The notes under the pieces: generated by a model
Databases searched by the model: none
The model's input: only the letters and a program-made list of their open reading frames with translations
What the model was told of the DNA's origin: nothing
Program-made: the position numbers and the translations under genes
Shown here: piece after piece, positions 56,458 through 64,000 of the stretch
Position numbering within the stretch: the stretch's first letter is position 1
How the letters are laid out: the number at the start of each line of letters is the position of its first letter
NCBI RefSeq assembly: GCF_030684035.1
Contig: NZ_JAUXPI010000043.1
Coordinates: 27,990 to 91,989, forward strand
Direction: 5' to 3'
Length of the DNA stretch: 64,000 nt
Origin: Phaeovulum sp.
GTDB lineage: Bacteria > Pseudomonadota > Alphaproteobacteria > Rhodobacterales > Rhodobacteraceae

Positions 56458-57717
56458 ATGGCGCGCGTATCAATACGGCAGGCAGACCCGCAGTTTTCGC
56501 AGCCTGTGCGCCAGATCATGGCAATGCTTGTGGTGCTGGGGCTGGTGGCGATGGGCGGCTATTTCGCCTATTCGCGCATCTTCCCGATCTTTCTGGCCAA
56601 CCCCTGGCTCAACGGGCTGATCCTCGCGGTTTTCGTGTTCGGAATCATCGCCTGTTTCTGGCAACTTTACCAACTGGTGCTGTCGGTCAGCTGGATCGAG
56701 GGTTTTGCCTCGGACCGCCCCGGCGAAACGCTCTCTGCCGCGCCAAGCCTGCTGGCACCGCTGGCCTCGCTGCTCGGCGCGCGCGGCGTGCACCGCGAAA
56801 TTGCCACCTCTTCGGCCCGCTCGATCCTCGATTCGGTCGGCACCCGCATCGACGAGGCCCGCGACATCACCCGCTATCTGTCGAACCTGCTGATTTTTCT
56901 CGGGCTTCTTGGCACCTTTTACGGCCTTGCGACGACCGTTCCGGCGGTGGTCGAAACCATCCGGGCGCTGGCCCCGCAAGAGGGCGATACCGCCATCGGG
57001 GTCTTTGACAAGCTGATGAGCGGGCTGGAAAAGCAGCTTGGCGGCATGGGCACGGCGTTTTCATCGTCGCTTCTTGGTCTGGCGGGCAGCCTTGTGGTGG
57101 GCCTGGTCGAGCTCTTTGTGACCCATGGCCAGAACCGCTTTTTCCGCGAGCTTGAAGAGTGGATTTCGTCGATCACCCGAATTTCGCTGGCGTCGGGCAG
57201 CGGTGCAACGGCCGAGGGCGATGGCATCGGCCAGGCCGCCGCGAGCGTCATCGATCATATGGCCGAGCAGATCGAGGCGCTGCAGGCAATCTACGTGCAA
57301 AGCGATGTTTCCCGCTCGATGATCGACGAGCGGCTCGGCTATCTCGTCACCGCGATCGAGCGGCTTGCGGCGCGGCTCGAGACCGATACCACCGGGCCGA
57401 CGCTGGCCCGTGTCGCCGACAGTCAGGCGCAACTGGTGGCATTGATCGAGGCCGATACGGCGGGCGATGCGTTGCACGCACTGGCCGACAGCCAAAGCAA
57501 GCTCAGCGCCGCGATTGAGGCACGGATCGGCAGCAACGCGCTTGGTGATGATGGCGAAACCCGCATGCGCCTGCGCTCGATCGATGTGCAGCTTCTGCGG
57601 CTGCTCGAAGAAGTTTCGGCGGGCCGTCAGGAAAGCATGGCCGAACTGCGCAACGATTTCGCCGCGCTCACACGCGCCCTCCTGTCGCAGCGCAGCAAGC
57701 CTTCGCGGGGCGACTAG
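56458..57717 (+). CDS. MotA/TolQ/ExbB-type proton channel protein
   Basis: 419 aa. Hydrophobic helices lie at about 18-40, 46-70, 140-165 and 200-222, and the conserved TolQ/MotA region spans the last two (FLGLLGTFYGLATTV and SSSLLGLAGSLVVGL). The C-terminal ~190 residues are helical and probably cytoplasmic. Such proteins form a pentamer around a dimer of a one-helix partner, here the next gene, which starts immediately after the stop. The pair is widespread in alphaproteobacteria, role unproven; energised envelope work is inferred. Confidence 0.85.
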   Translation: MARVSIRQADPQFSQPVRQIMAMLVVLGLVAMGGYFAYSRIFPIFLANPWLNGLILAVFVFGIIACFWQLYQLVLSVSWIEGFASDRPGETLSAAPSLLAPLASLLGARGVHREIATSSARSILDSVGTRIDEARDITRYLSNLLIFLGLLGTFYGLATTVPAVVETIRALAPQEGDTAIGVFDKLMSGLEKQLGGMGTAFSSSLLGLAGSLVVGLVELFVTHGQNRFFRELEEWISSITRISLASGSGATAEGDGIGQAAASVIDHMAEQIEALQAIYVQSDVSRSMIDERLGYLVTAIERLAARLETDTTGPTLARVADSQAQLVALIEADTAGDALHALADSQSKLSAAIEARIGSNALGDDGETRMRLRSIDVQLLRLLEEVSAGRQESMAELRNDFAALTRALLSQRSKPSRGD

Positions 57718-59994
57718 ATGGCACTTCGTGGCCGCAGCGGGCAGCAGCGCTTTTCGTCCACGATCTGGCCGGGATTCGTCGATGCGATGACCGCGCTCTT
57801 GCTGGTTCTGATGTTCGTGCTGACCATCTTCATGGTTGTGCAATCGGTGCTGCGCCAAACCATCTCGTCGCAAGATGATGAACTTGCAACACTTTCCGAG
57901 CAGGTCGCGGGGCTGGCACAGGCGCTGGCGATGGAGCAGGTCAGCAACGCCGAGTTGCAGAACAGCCTTTCCGGTGCCCGCACCGAGGTTGCTGCGCAGG
58001 CCGATCTTATCGCCACGCTCCGCGCCACCGTCACCGCCCGCGATGCCGACCTGCGCACCGCCGAAACCCGGATCACCAGTTTCGAGGCGCAGGTTGCGGC
58101 GCTGCTAGCCGATCGCGATTCCGCCCGTGCGCTTGCTGCCGCGACCGCCGCCGAACGCGATCTGGCGCTGGGCGAGGCCGAGGCGCTCAACCTCGCGCTG
58201 GCGCAGGCGCGCGGCGAGATTGACGCGCAGACCGAAGCGGCGCGGCTCGCCGCCGCCCGGCGCGAAGCGCTTGATGCGCTGATCGCCGATCTGCAACGGC
58301 AAAATGCCGCGACCGAGGCCAATCTGTCGCAAGCGCAGGTGGCGCTATCCGAGGCGGAAGCCTCGCGGTTGGCCGATGCCGCGGCATTGGCGGCGCTGCG
58401 CGCGCGGCTGGAGGGTGCCGAGGATGAGTTGACCGCGATGACATTGGCGCTTGAGGCGCAGCGGCGCGAGGCCGAGAATACGCTCACGCTCTTGGCCGCT
58501 GCCGAGGCGGCAAAGCGGCAGTTGCAGCAGGCTTTCGAGGCGCGCGATGCCGAGGCGCTGATGCGCGCGGCGGCGCTTGCCGCTGCCGAGGCTGCGATGG
58601 CCGATCTGCGGCAAAGCGCCGAGGCGCAAAAATCCGAAGCGGAGCGTCTGGCCGACCTGCTTGCTGCCGCCGAGGTGGCGCGGCTGGAGCGCGAAGGCCA
58701 ACTGGCCGACAAGGCCAGCGAAGCCGAGCGGCTGGCGGCGCTGCTTTCCGCGGCGGAGGCGAAGCTGGCATCGGTCGATAGCGCCCGCATTGATGCCATG
58801 TCCGAGGCCGAGCGGCTGGCGTCGCTGCTTGCCACCACCGAGGCGACGCTGGCTGCGGGTGATGCCGCCCGCATCGCTGCGATGACCGAAGCCGAGCGGC
58901 TGGCGGCGGTGCTGGCATCGGTCGATAGCGCCCGCATTGCGGCGATGACCGAGGCAGAGCGGCTGCGTGCCTTGCTGGACGCAGCCGAAGCACAGCGCGC
59001 CGCGCGCGAGGCGGAACTGGGCAATGCAAGCTCGGAGGCCGAACGGCTTGCGCGCCTGCTGGCCGAGGCGCAGGCGGCCCGCGCTGCTGCCGAAAGCCGC
59101 GCCGGTGGTGCTGCAACCGAGGCCGAGCGGCTGGCGGCCATGCTTGCGGCCGCCGAGGCGGCGCGCGCCGAGGCCGAGGGCCGCGCCGGGGCGCAGCTTT
59201 CGGAAACCGAGCGGCAGGCGGCACTTCTGGCGCTGGCCAATCAGGCGCTGAGCGCCGAACAGGCGGTATCGGCTGAAAACGCCCGCAAGATGGCGCTGCT
59301 CAACCAGCAGGTGGCAGAATTGCGCGGCCAGCTTTCGGAACTCAAGGCCATTCTCGATGCCAGCGCCGAGCGCGACATTGCCAATCAGGTGCAGGTGGAA
59401 AGCCTCGGCTCGCAGCTTAACGCGGCCCTTGCGCAAGTGGCCGACGAACAGCGCCGCCGCGCCGATCTCGAGGCCGCCGAGCGCGCCCGGCTTGAGGCCG
59501 AGACGCGGCGGCTGGCCGAAGAAGCAAAACAGCTGTCGCGTTACCGCTCCGAATTCTTCGGCAGGCTCTCCGAGCTTCTGGCCGGGCGCGAAGGCGTGCG
59601 CGTGGTGGGCGACCGCTTCGTGTTCTCCTCCGAAGTGCTGTTCCAGCCCGGCTCCGCCGATCTTTCGCCCGAGGGGCAGCAGCAGATCGCCGGGGTGGTG
59701 GCGCTGCTCAACGATCTGGCCGACCAGATTCCGCCGGAAATCGACTGGATCATCCGCGTTGACGGCCATACCGACAATGCGCCGCTGGCCGGAACCGGGG
59801 CGTTCAAGGACAATTGGGAGCTCAGTCAGGGCCGCGCGCTTTCGGTGGTGCGCTACATGATCGGCAGCCTCGGCTTTGCGCCCGAGCGGCTGGCGGCGAC
59901 CGGTTTTGGCGAGTTTCGCCCGGTGGCCGAGGGGATCAGCCCCGAAGCCCGCGCGCAAAACCGCCGGATCGAGCTGAAACTGACCGAGCGCTGA
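57718..59994 (+). CDS. OmpA/MotB-domain stator partner with long coiled coil
   Basis: 758 aa. One membrane helix (about 18-40) carries Asp22 in GFVDAMTALLLV, positioned like the proton-carrying Asp of MotB. Then come about 570 residues of nearly unbroken coiled coil rich in Ala, Glu and Arg, including eight 28-residue repeats. An OmpA domain follows (about 635-758) with FQPGSADLSPEG, VDGHTDNAPL and NRRIELKL for peptidoglycan binding. As drawn, the coil would be far longer than the usual periplasmic width, so it may fold back. It is translated directly after its channel partner. Confidence 0.88.
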   Translation: MALRGRSGQQRFSSTIWPGFVDAMTALLLVLMFVLTIFMVVQSVLRQTISSQDDELATLSEQVAGLAQALAMEQVSNAELQNSLSGARTEVAAQADLIATLRATVTARDADLRTAETRITSFEAQVAALLADRDSARALAAATAAERDLALGEAEALNLALAQARGEIDAQTEAARLAAARREALDALIADLQRQNAATEANLSQAQVALSEAEASRLADAAALAALRARLEGAEDELTAMTLALEAQRREAENTLTLLAAAEAAKRQLQQAFEARDAEALMRAAALAAAEAAMADLRQSAEAQKSEAERLADLLAAAEVARLEREGQLADKASEAERLAALLSAAEAKLASVDSARIDAMSEAERLASLLATTEATLAAGDAARIAAMTEAERLAAVLASVDSARIAAMTEAERLRALLDAAEAQRAAREAELGNASSEAERLARLLAEAQAARAAAESRAGGAATEAERLAAMLAAAEAARAEAEGRAGAQLSETERQAALLALANQALSAEQAVSAENARKMALLNQQVAELRGQLSELKAILDASAERDIANQVQVESLGSQLNAALAQVADEQRRRADLEAAERARLEAETRRLAEEAKQLSRYRSEFFGRLSELLAGREGVRVVGDRFVFSSEVLFQPGSADLSPEGQQQIAGVVALLNDLADQIPPEIDWIIRVDGHTDNAPLAGTGAFKDNWELSQGRALSVVRYMIGSLGFAPERLAATGFGEFRPVAEGISPEARAQNRRIELKLTER
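58636..59286 (+). repeat. eight in-frame 84-bp (28-residue) tandem repeats
   Basis: Units start at 58636, 58720, 58804, 58888, 58951, 59035, 59119 and 59203, each opening E-(A/T)-E-R. The fourth is 63 bp (21 residues), keeping the heptad phase. A 28-nt stretch is identical at 58765-58792 and 58912-58939, which suggests recent duplication. Confidence 0.85.
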
Positions 59995-60000
59995 GCCTCC

Positions 60001-60216
60001 TCAGCCGAGCGTCACGCCGATCACTACCAGCATCAGCCCGAGCACCGAAACAAAAAGCGCCGCAAGGTTCAGCGCCACGATTGGTGCCATCCGCGCCCGC
60101 AGATCGGCGTCCCCCAGCCCGGCGCGCCGCGCCCGCACCACCGCGACGATACAGCCGATGATGCCCGCAAGCCCGACCAGCGAAATCGCCGCCCCGATCC
60201 AGATCAGCCACTCCAT
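60001..60216 (-). CDS. small two-helix membrane protein
   Basis: 71 aa, with helices at about 3-28 and 45-70 separated by a basic loop (RARRAGLGDADLRAR). Not recognised. The ATG at 60216 has a very strong GAGGAGG site 7 nt upstream, which supports translation. An earlier in-frame start would add 22 unlikely residues. It is convergent with the OmpA-domain gene (6-nt gap) and divergent from gapR. Confidence 0.65.
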   Translation of the reverse strand: MEWLIWIGAAISLVGLAGIIGCIVAVVRARRAGLGDADLRARMAPIVALNLAALFVSVLGLMLVVIGVTLG

Positions 60217-60359
60217 GCCCCAGCCTCCTCGCCCGTCGGTCGCGCCCTCGCCCCGGTTAGCGCGAAGCCGCGCGGTCGGCAAGCCGGGCCTTGAAGCCCG
60301 CGCCCGCCTCGTCTAGCAAGACCCGATGGCGATCTGCGCCCGATGCTTGCGAGGAACCG

Positions 60360-60611
60360 ATGTCCGACGATGCCACCTATACCGTAGCCGCCGATGAACT
60401 GCGCCAGTTTGTTGAGCAATTTGAACATCTTGACGCTGAAAAGAATGATATCGCCGCGCAGCAGAAAGAGGTGATGATCGAGGCCAAGGCGCGCGGCTAC
60501 GATACCCGCGTGCTGCGCAAGATCATTGCCCTGCGCAAACGCGACAAGGATGACCTTGCCAACGAAGAGGCGATTCTCGATCTCTACAGGGCGGCGCTGG
60601 GCATGGTCTGA
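60360..60611 (+). CDS. gapR: nucleoid-associated protein GapR (DUF2312)
   Basis: 83 aa, fully helical. The DUF2312 core EQFEHLDAEKNDIAAQQKEV is followed by a basic helix RVLRKIIALRKRDKD. In Caulobacter, GapR clamps overtwisted DNA ahead of replication forks and RNA polymerase and helps gyrase and topo IV. The ATG at 60360 with AGGA upstream gives the usual length. It is alone in its transcript. Confidence 0.93.
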   Translation: MSDDATYTVAADELRQFVEQFEHLDAEKNDIAAQQKEVMIEAKARGYDTRVLRKIIALRKRDKDDLANEEAILDLYRAALGMV

Positions 60612-60662
60612 ACCGCGCCGCGAAGCGCAGAGACGCGCTGACCGCAGGGCAGCTGGGGCGCG

Positions 60663-61538
60663 TCAGGGCGCGATGAACTCGACGCCGGGCAGCGCCGCAA
60701 TTTCGGCCACGTCGGCGTCATAGGCGGCGGTGAGGTCGGCCACCAGGGCATCATTCCAGCCCGGCAGCGGCACCTCGATTTCGATCCGCTCGGCCAGACC
60801 GAACTTGTCGAGAAAGGCCGAGGCAATCTTGCGGCGCTGGGCTGCCGTTTGCGGCGGGTGGCTGCCCATATAGGCCTTCATCCGCGCCATGCCTTCGGCG
60901 GCCATGATGGTTTCAAGCACCGCGTCGTCGCCCTGCAGTGCCGATTCCGGCTCCACCCCCGCAACCCGGCGCACCACCTCGGGCCAGATCAGCGGCGTAT
61001 CCTCGTTGCACCAGATCACCATGCGCCGACCGTCCACCGCCTGCGCCATGCGCTGCACCACAGGTGTCCAGCGCAGCGCGGTGGGGGCAAGCCCGCACAT
61101 CAGGCTTTCATAATCGGCACCTTTCACGAAACCCAGAAGTTGCGGAATCAGTGTCGCCGGGTTGATCAGCCCGATATGAAACTCGACCGTATCGGTGGGA
61201 AAAAGATTGGCCAGCGCGCGCAATCGCGCCGGTGCCAGCGCATGAAACCCGTCCTTGCCGATCATCCGGGCGGGGAAGCCCATGAAATTGTCGTTGCTCA
61301 GGATCAGCCGCTGAATATGGTCTTGCGAGGTTACGGCATCCAGCAGCGTTTCTTGCGTTTCGCGGTCGGCGGGTGCGCCTTTCAATGCCACCAGTAGGTC
61401 GCGGATGGTGCGCCGGTAGCGTCCCGGTTCAGGCACCACGATGCCGCGACCGGCAAGCATCGGCGCATTCGCCAGAAGTGTGCGCAAAAGCCGCTCTTCA
61501 TCGGTGAAATGCGCGCCAATGTGAAATGCGACCTGCAT
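60663..61538 (-). CDS. conserved hypothetical protein (sulfotransferase-like?)
   Basis: 291 aa from the ATG at 61538 (MQVAFHIGAHFTDEERLLRT). The N-terminal strand-loop and the LSNDNFMGFPARMI and EFHIGLINPATLIPQLL segments recall sulfotransferase-like proteins found next to other genes in Rhodobacterales, but I see no clear PAPS loop. No signal peptide or membrane segment. An open frame extends far upstream antisense to the permease and tRNA genes; that extension is an artefact. Confidence 0.7.
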   Translation of the reverse strand: MQVAFHIGAHFTDEERLLRTLLANAPMLAGRGIVVPEPGRYRRTIRDLLVALKGAPADRETQETLLDAVTSQDHIQRLILSNDNFMGFPARMIGKDGFHALAPARLRALANLFPTDTVEFHIGLINPATLIPQLLGFVKGADYESLMCGLAPTALRWTPVVQRMAQAVDGRRMVIWCNEDTPLIWPEVVRRVAGVEPESALQGDDAVLETIMAAEGMARMKAYMGSHPPQTAAQRRKIASAFLDKFGLAERIEIEVPLPGWNDALVADLTAAYDADVAEIAALPGVEFIAP

Positions 61539-61622
61539 GTTGCGGTTCCCGCCCGGTTCTTGCTTGGCGGCAGTATAGGGGCTTTTGTGGACAGTAAAAC
61601 CGCTTTCCTGTAAGCGGTCGGA

Positions 61623-63320
61623 ATGTGCCCCGAGCAAATCAGTCAAGTTAGCCTTCCCGCCCCGCTTCACGGCGCGGGCGAGGCGCTGCGCGGGCAGGGT
61701 TCGCCCGGCTGGTCGCTGGCGGCGGTGTTGATTGCGGCGCTGGTGGTCGGCCCGCTGCTCGCCGTTGGCTGGATCGCGCTCTTCCCGGATGAGAACATCT
61801 GGCCGCATCTCATGGCCACCGCGATGCCGCGCTACATAACCAATACGGCGGTGCTTGCGTTCGGTGTGGGGGGGCTTGCGGCGGCAATCGGGGCAGGCTC
61901 GGCCTGGCTTGTGGTGATGTATCGTTTTCCCTTTTCCGGGCTGCTCGAATGGCTCCTGCTGCTGCCACTGGCGATTCCCGCCTATGTCGGAGCCTATGCG
62001 CTGGCGGATTTCCTCGATTATTCCGGCCCGGTGCAGATCGCATTGCGCGAGGCTTTTGGCTGGCAGAGCGCGCGCGATTACTGGTTTCCCGCCGCACGCT
62101 CGCGCAGCATGGCGGTGCTGGTGCTTGCGGGCGCGCTTTACCCCTATGTCTATCTGCTCGCCCGCGCCGCTTTTCGTGAACTTTCGGGCGGCAGCTACGA
62201 GGTGGCGCGCGCGCTTGGGGCCGGGCCCTGGGCGGTGTTCTGGCGCGTCGGCCTGCCGCTGGCGCGCCCGGCAATTGCCGCAGGCGCTGCAATTTCGATG
62301 ATGGAGACGGTAGCCGATTTCGGAGTGGTAGATTATTTCGGCATCCAGACCCTGACGCTTGGGGTGTTCTCGACCTGGCTTGAGGCGGGCAATGCCGGTG
62401 GCGCGGCGCAGATCGCGCTGGTGATGCTGGCGGCGGTGGGCATGCTGCTGGCGTTCGAAAAGCACAGCCGCAGGCGCGCCCGCTACCACGGCTCGGCGCG
62501 CCAGCCACGCCCGGTGGTGCGCGCGCCCTTGCAGGGAGCACGCGCCTGGGCCGCTACGCTGCTCTGTGCCGCACCCTTCGGCTTTGGCTTCATGCTGCCG
62601 GTTCTGGTGATCGGCCGCCACGCGCTGGCCAACCCCAATAGCTGGTTTGGCCCCGGCCTTGCCCGCGCGCTTGGCAATACGCTGGCGGTCTGCGGCATCG
62701 CCGCAGCGCTGACCGTGATCGCCGCATTGGTCATGGTCTATGGCACCCGGCTTACCGGTCGCCGCCTGCCGCGCACGCTCTTGCCGCTCACCACGCTTGG
62801 CTATGCCGCCCCCGGCGCGGTGCTCGCGGTTGGCATATTGATCCCGCTTGCAGCACTTGACCACCGCATCGCCGATGCCTGGCTGGCGCTGACCGGCACC
62901 GACCCCGGCCTGCTTCTTACCGGCTCGGCGGCGGCGGTGGTGCTGGCCTATCTGGTGCGGTTCTTCGCGGTGGCCGAGGGCGCGGTTGATGGTGCTTTCG
63001 GGCGCATTTCCCCGTCGCTGCCAATGGCGGCGCGCTCGCTTGGCCGCAACGCGACCGGTGCCTTGCGCGAGGTCTATCTGCCGCTGATGCGCGGCTCGGT
63101 TGCCTCGGCGCTGTTGCTGGTGTTTGTCGATTGCGTGAAGGAACTGCCCGCAACCATGCTCTTGCGCCCGTTCAACTTTGAAACCCTGGCCACCAGGGTG
63201 CATGAAAAGGCGAGCCTCGAAAACCTCGGTGACGCCGCCCCGGCGGCGCTTCTGGTCATGGCGGTCGGGCTGGCGGCGGTGGCGCTTCTGGCGCGCACCA
63301 ACCTGCGCGACAGGCCATGA
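61623..63320 (+). CDS. iron(III)-type ABC transporter permease, FbpB/SfuB-like
   Basis: 565 aa, a fused permease of two BPD_transp_1 halves with about twelve helices. Coupling loops are visible in each half: ALGAGPWAVFWRVGLPLARP and SLGRNATGALREVYLPLMR. These permeases import ferric iron with a binding protein and an ATPase. Neither partner gene is next to it: an ATG overlaps the stop (ATGAGC), but that frame ends within the tRNA. A 7-bp hairpin (61599-61618) sits directly before the ATG at 61623. Confidence 0.9.
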   Translation: MCPEQISQVSLPAPLHGAGEALRGQGSPGWSLAAVLIAALVVGPLLAVGWIALFPDENIWPHLMATAMPRYITNTAVLAFGVGGLAAAIGAGSAWLVVMYRFPFSGLLEWLLLLPLAIPAYVGAYALADFLDYSGPVQIALREAFGWQSARDYWFPAARSRSMAVLVLAGALYPYVYLLARAAFRELSGGSYEVARALGAGPWAVFWRVGLPLARPAIAAGAAISMMETVADFGVVDYFGIQTLTLGVFSTWLEAGNAGGAAQIALVMLAAVGMLLAFEKHSRRRARYHGSARQPRPVVRAPLQGARAWAATLLCAAPFGFGFMLPVLVIGRHALANPNSWFGPGLARALGNTLAVCGIAAALTVIAALVMVYGTRLTGRRLPRTLLPLTTLGYAAPGAVLAVGILIPLAALDHRIADAWLALTGTDPGLLLTGSAAAVVLAYLVRFFAVAEGAVDGAFGRISPSLPMAARSLGRNATGALREVYLPLMRGSVASALLLVFVDCVKELPATMLLRPFNFETLATRVHEKASLENLGDAAPAALLVMAVGLAAVALLARTNLRDRP

Positions 63321-63327
63321 GCGACCC

Positions 63328-63356
63328 TTGCACGACCGCGCGCGGAGCGCTAAATC
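63328..63356 (+). promoter_or_regulatory. candidate tRNA-Thr promoter
   Basis: TTGCAC, 17-nt spacer, TAAATC. It predicts a start within a few bases of the mature tRNA 5' end, so a very short leader. Confidence 0.3.
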
Positions 63357-63364
63357 CCGCCCAT

Positions 63365-63439
63365 GCCGGTGTAGCTCAGGGGTAGAGCTGCGATTTTGTA
63401 AGTCGAGGGTCGGGGGTTCGAATCCCTCCACCGGCACCA
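63365..63439 (+). tRNA. tRNA-Thr (anticodon UGU)
   Basis: 75 nt with an encoded CCA. The acceptor stem is GCCGGTG/CACCGGC, the D-arm GCTC/GAGC, the anticodon loop TTTGTAA and the T-arm GGGGG-TTCGAAT-CCCTC. It reads ACA (and ACG) codons. The anticodon stem has a G-A first pair and a T-G last pair, otherwise paired. Its 3' end abuts an abrupt AT-rich stretch, typical of an integration site. Confidence 0.95.
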
Positions 63440-63626
63440 ACTATCTATGTAACTAATTGAAAACTAATTATAAATAACATAACTGATTTTTGGTCCACCC
63501 TTGAGACCACCCCGACACTGTCGTCAGGAATCAGTTGGCGGATGGCAAAAAGCCGATACTATTCCGGAACCTAGGTACTGTCGTAACCTGGGCATCGCGA
63601 TGCTCTTCAGTCATGGAGAGATCGTG

Positions 63627-63823
63627 ATGAGGATACTTTCAAAGCGCCAGCTCAAGGAGTTGGTCCTGTACTCGCCGCAACACGTCGCGAGGCTGGAAAA
63701 GGCCAGGAATTCCCCCAGCGGGTAACCCTCGGTCCGAACCGGGTCGGCTGGGTCGAGGACGAAGTGCTGGTCTGGCTGCAAGAGCGGCTGGACCGCCGCG
63801 AAACGCCTGACCGACACTCCTGA
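63627..63823 (+). pseudogene. alpA: AlpA-family regulator with a frameshift
   Basis: Two frames together make one 65-residue AlpA (phage/island excisionase-type HTH) protein. The first part, MRILSKRQLKELVLYSPQHV and LEKAR, stops at 63723-63725. The second, FPQRVTLGPNRVGWVEDEVL then WLQERLDRRE, continues in another frame to the TGA at 63821. Losing one base near 63709, in AGGAATTCCCCC where AAG-TTC would be expected, explains it. Start ATG at 63627 with GGAGAG upstream. A sequencing error is possible. Confidence 0.7.
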
Positions 63824-63831
63824 AAAGGAGC

Positions 63832-63868
63832 CGGGTGGCCGGGCGTGCACAGCCCGGTCACCCGTTTT
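63832..63868 (+). terminator. intrinsic terminator after the alpA-like gene
   Basis: CGGGTGGCCGGGC and GCCCGGTCACCCG form a 13-bp stem with one G-U pair and a 7-nt loop, followed by TTTTAATT. Confidence 0.85.
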
Positions 63869-64000
63869 AATTAATGCGCCTGGACCTATGCGGGGCTATT
63901 AATAGTGCCTGTTGCCAGCTGCCGAGTCCCCGTCTTGGCGGCAGAGCGCCGCGCCCGACGCCGCCATTGGTTCGGTGTATTTGTTCGTCTGATTCTGGTC

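Larger units (their letters stand above)
63440..64000. mobile_element. probable edge of an element integrated at tRNA-Thr (partial)
   Basis: Right after the tRNA CCA, composition drops sharply: 63440-63490 is mostly A and T, unlike the rest of the window. An alpA-like regulator remnant follows, a gene type that belongs to integrative elements. No integrase is visible before the window ends, and no second copy of the tRNA 3' end was found. 63869-64000 holds nothing I recognise. Confidence 0.45.

Noticed and set aside
56458..59994. Zorya defence system (ZorA/ZorB are MotA/MotB-like)
   Set aside because: The long helical tail is in the OmpA partner rather than in the MotA-like protein, and no ZorC, ZorD or ZorE gene is nearby. 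The pair sits among core genes.
63365..63439. tRNA-Thr as a degenerate tRNA pseudogene because of the G-A and T-G ends of the anticodon stem
   Set aside because: The G-A first pair is, as I recall, usual in alphaproteobacterial tRNA-Thr(UGU), and T-G is a normal wobble. All other arms and the CCA are intact.
61539..63440. N-terminal extension of the minus-strand hypothetical gene, starting MVPVEGFEPPTLDLQNR
   Set aside because: That peptide is the well-known false translation of the antisense strand of a tRNA. The remainder is antisense to the permease gene. The real start is at 61538.
63511..63590. ACTGTCGT direct repeats (near 63514 and 63577) and a CGACACTGTCG palindrome upstream of alpA
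   Set aside because: Too short to distinguish from chance. Worth revisiting only if the element is shown to be active.

Overview
The window is GC-rich chromosomal DNA of an alphaproteobacterium of the order Rhodobacterales (Rhodobacteraceae/Paracoccaceae in the broad sense; I cannot name the genus). The signs are an aa3 oxidase subunit I gene preceded by two c-type cytochromes, FolE2, homospermidine synthase, GapR, two DUF2484 genes inside the division/cell-wall cluster, a DUF1127 gene followed by CcsR-type hairpins, and CcsR/UpsM-like RNA loci in the positions they occupy in Rhodobacter sphaeroides. Almost everything is ordinary core genome on both strands; only the last ~560 bases look accessory.

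Layout. 1-3.4 kb: the start of a membrane glycosyltransferase (cut by the window edge), carA and a divergent GatB/YqeY gene. 3.4-8.1 kb: a four-gene polyamine-type ABC importer operon on the minus strand, then tRNA-Leu(GAG). 8.5-10.2 kb: a Pro/Ala-rich secreted protein. 10.4-14.6 kb: lipB, two cytochrome c genes, ctaD, DUF2244. 14.6-20.4 kb: a GST, metZ, folE2 and a UvrD/PcrA helicase that carries an unusual low-GC in-frame segment. 20.5-22.0 kb, minus strand: DUF1127 gene, an array of eight hairpins with a constant anti-Shine-Dalgarno loop, then rlmJ. 22.2-23.3 kb: mrp. 23.5-47.2 kb: a nearly complete dcw cluster (mraZ, rsmH, ftsL, ftsI, murE, murF, mraY, murD, ftsW, murG, murC, two DUF2484 genes, murB, ddl, ftsQ, ftsA, ftsZ), then lpxC, bamD and recN. 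47.3-56.4 kb: an LpxR-like outer-membrane protein, a Hint-domain protein, rpsD, homospermidine synthase, hisC, a prephenate/arogenate dehydrogenase, an extensin-like protein, DUF2125 and ChaC. 56.5-60.6 kb: a TolQ/MotA-type channel with an OmpA-domain partner that has a long coiled coil, a small membrane protein and gapR. 60.7-63.4 kb: an unrecognised protein, an iron-type ABC permease and tRNA-Thr(UGU). From 63.44 kb an AT-rich junction and a frameshifted alpA-like gene suggest the edge of an element integrated at the tRNA.

How it works together. The dcw block is tightly coupled: many genes overlap by 1-4 bases (ATGA or TGATG), and it supplies the lipid II pathway (MurE, F, D, C, B, Ddl, MraY, MurG) together with the divisome (FtsL, I, W, Q, A, Z). 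Its leader shows a 10-bp-periodic set of MraZ-box-like repeats over a promoter, followed by an intrinsic terminator about 210 nt downstream. This is the arrangement expected for an UpsM-type sRNA that precedes mraZ. 

The most striking non-coding feature is the hairpin array at 21341-21711. Eight stem-loops have nearly identical loops (CUCCUCCUCCCU in the minus-strand RNA), while their stems differ in sequence yet stay complementary. With the DUF1127 gene upstream, this matches the CcsR ('cuckoo RNA') / CcaF1 locus of R. sphaeroides.
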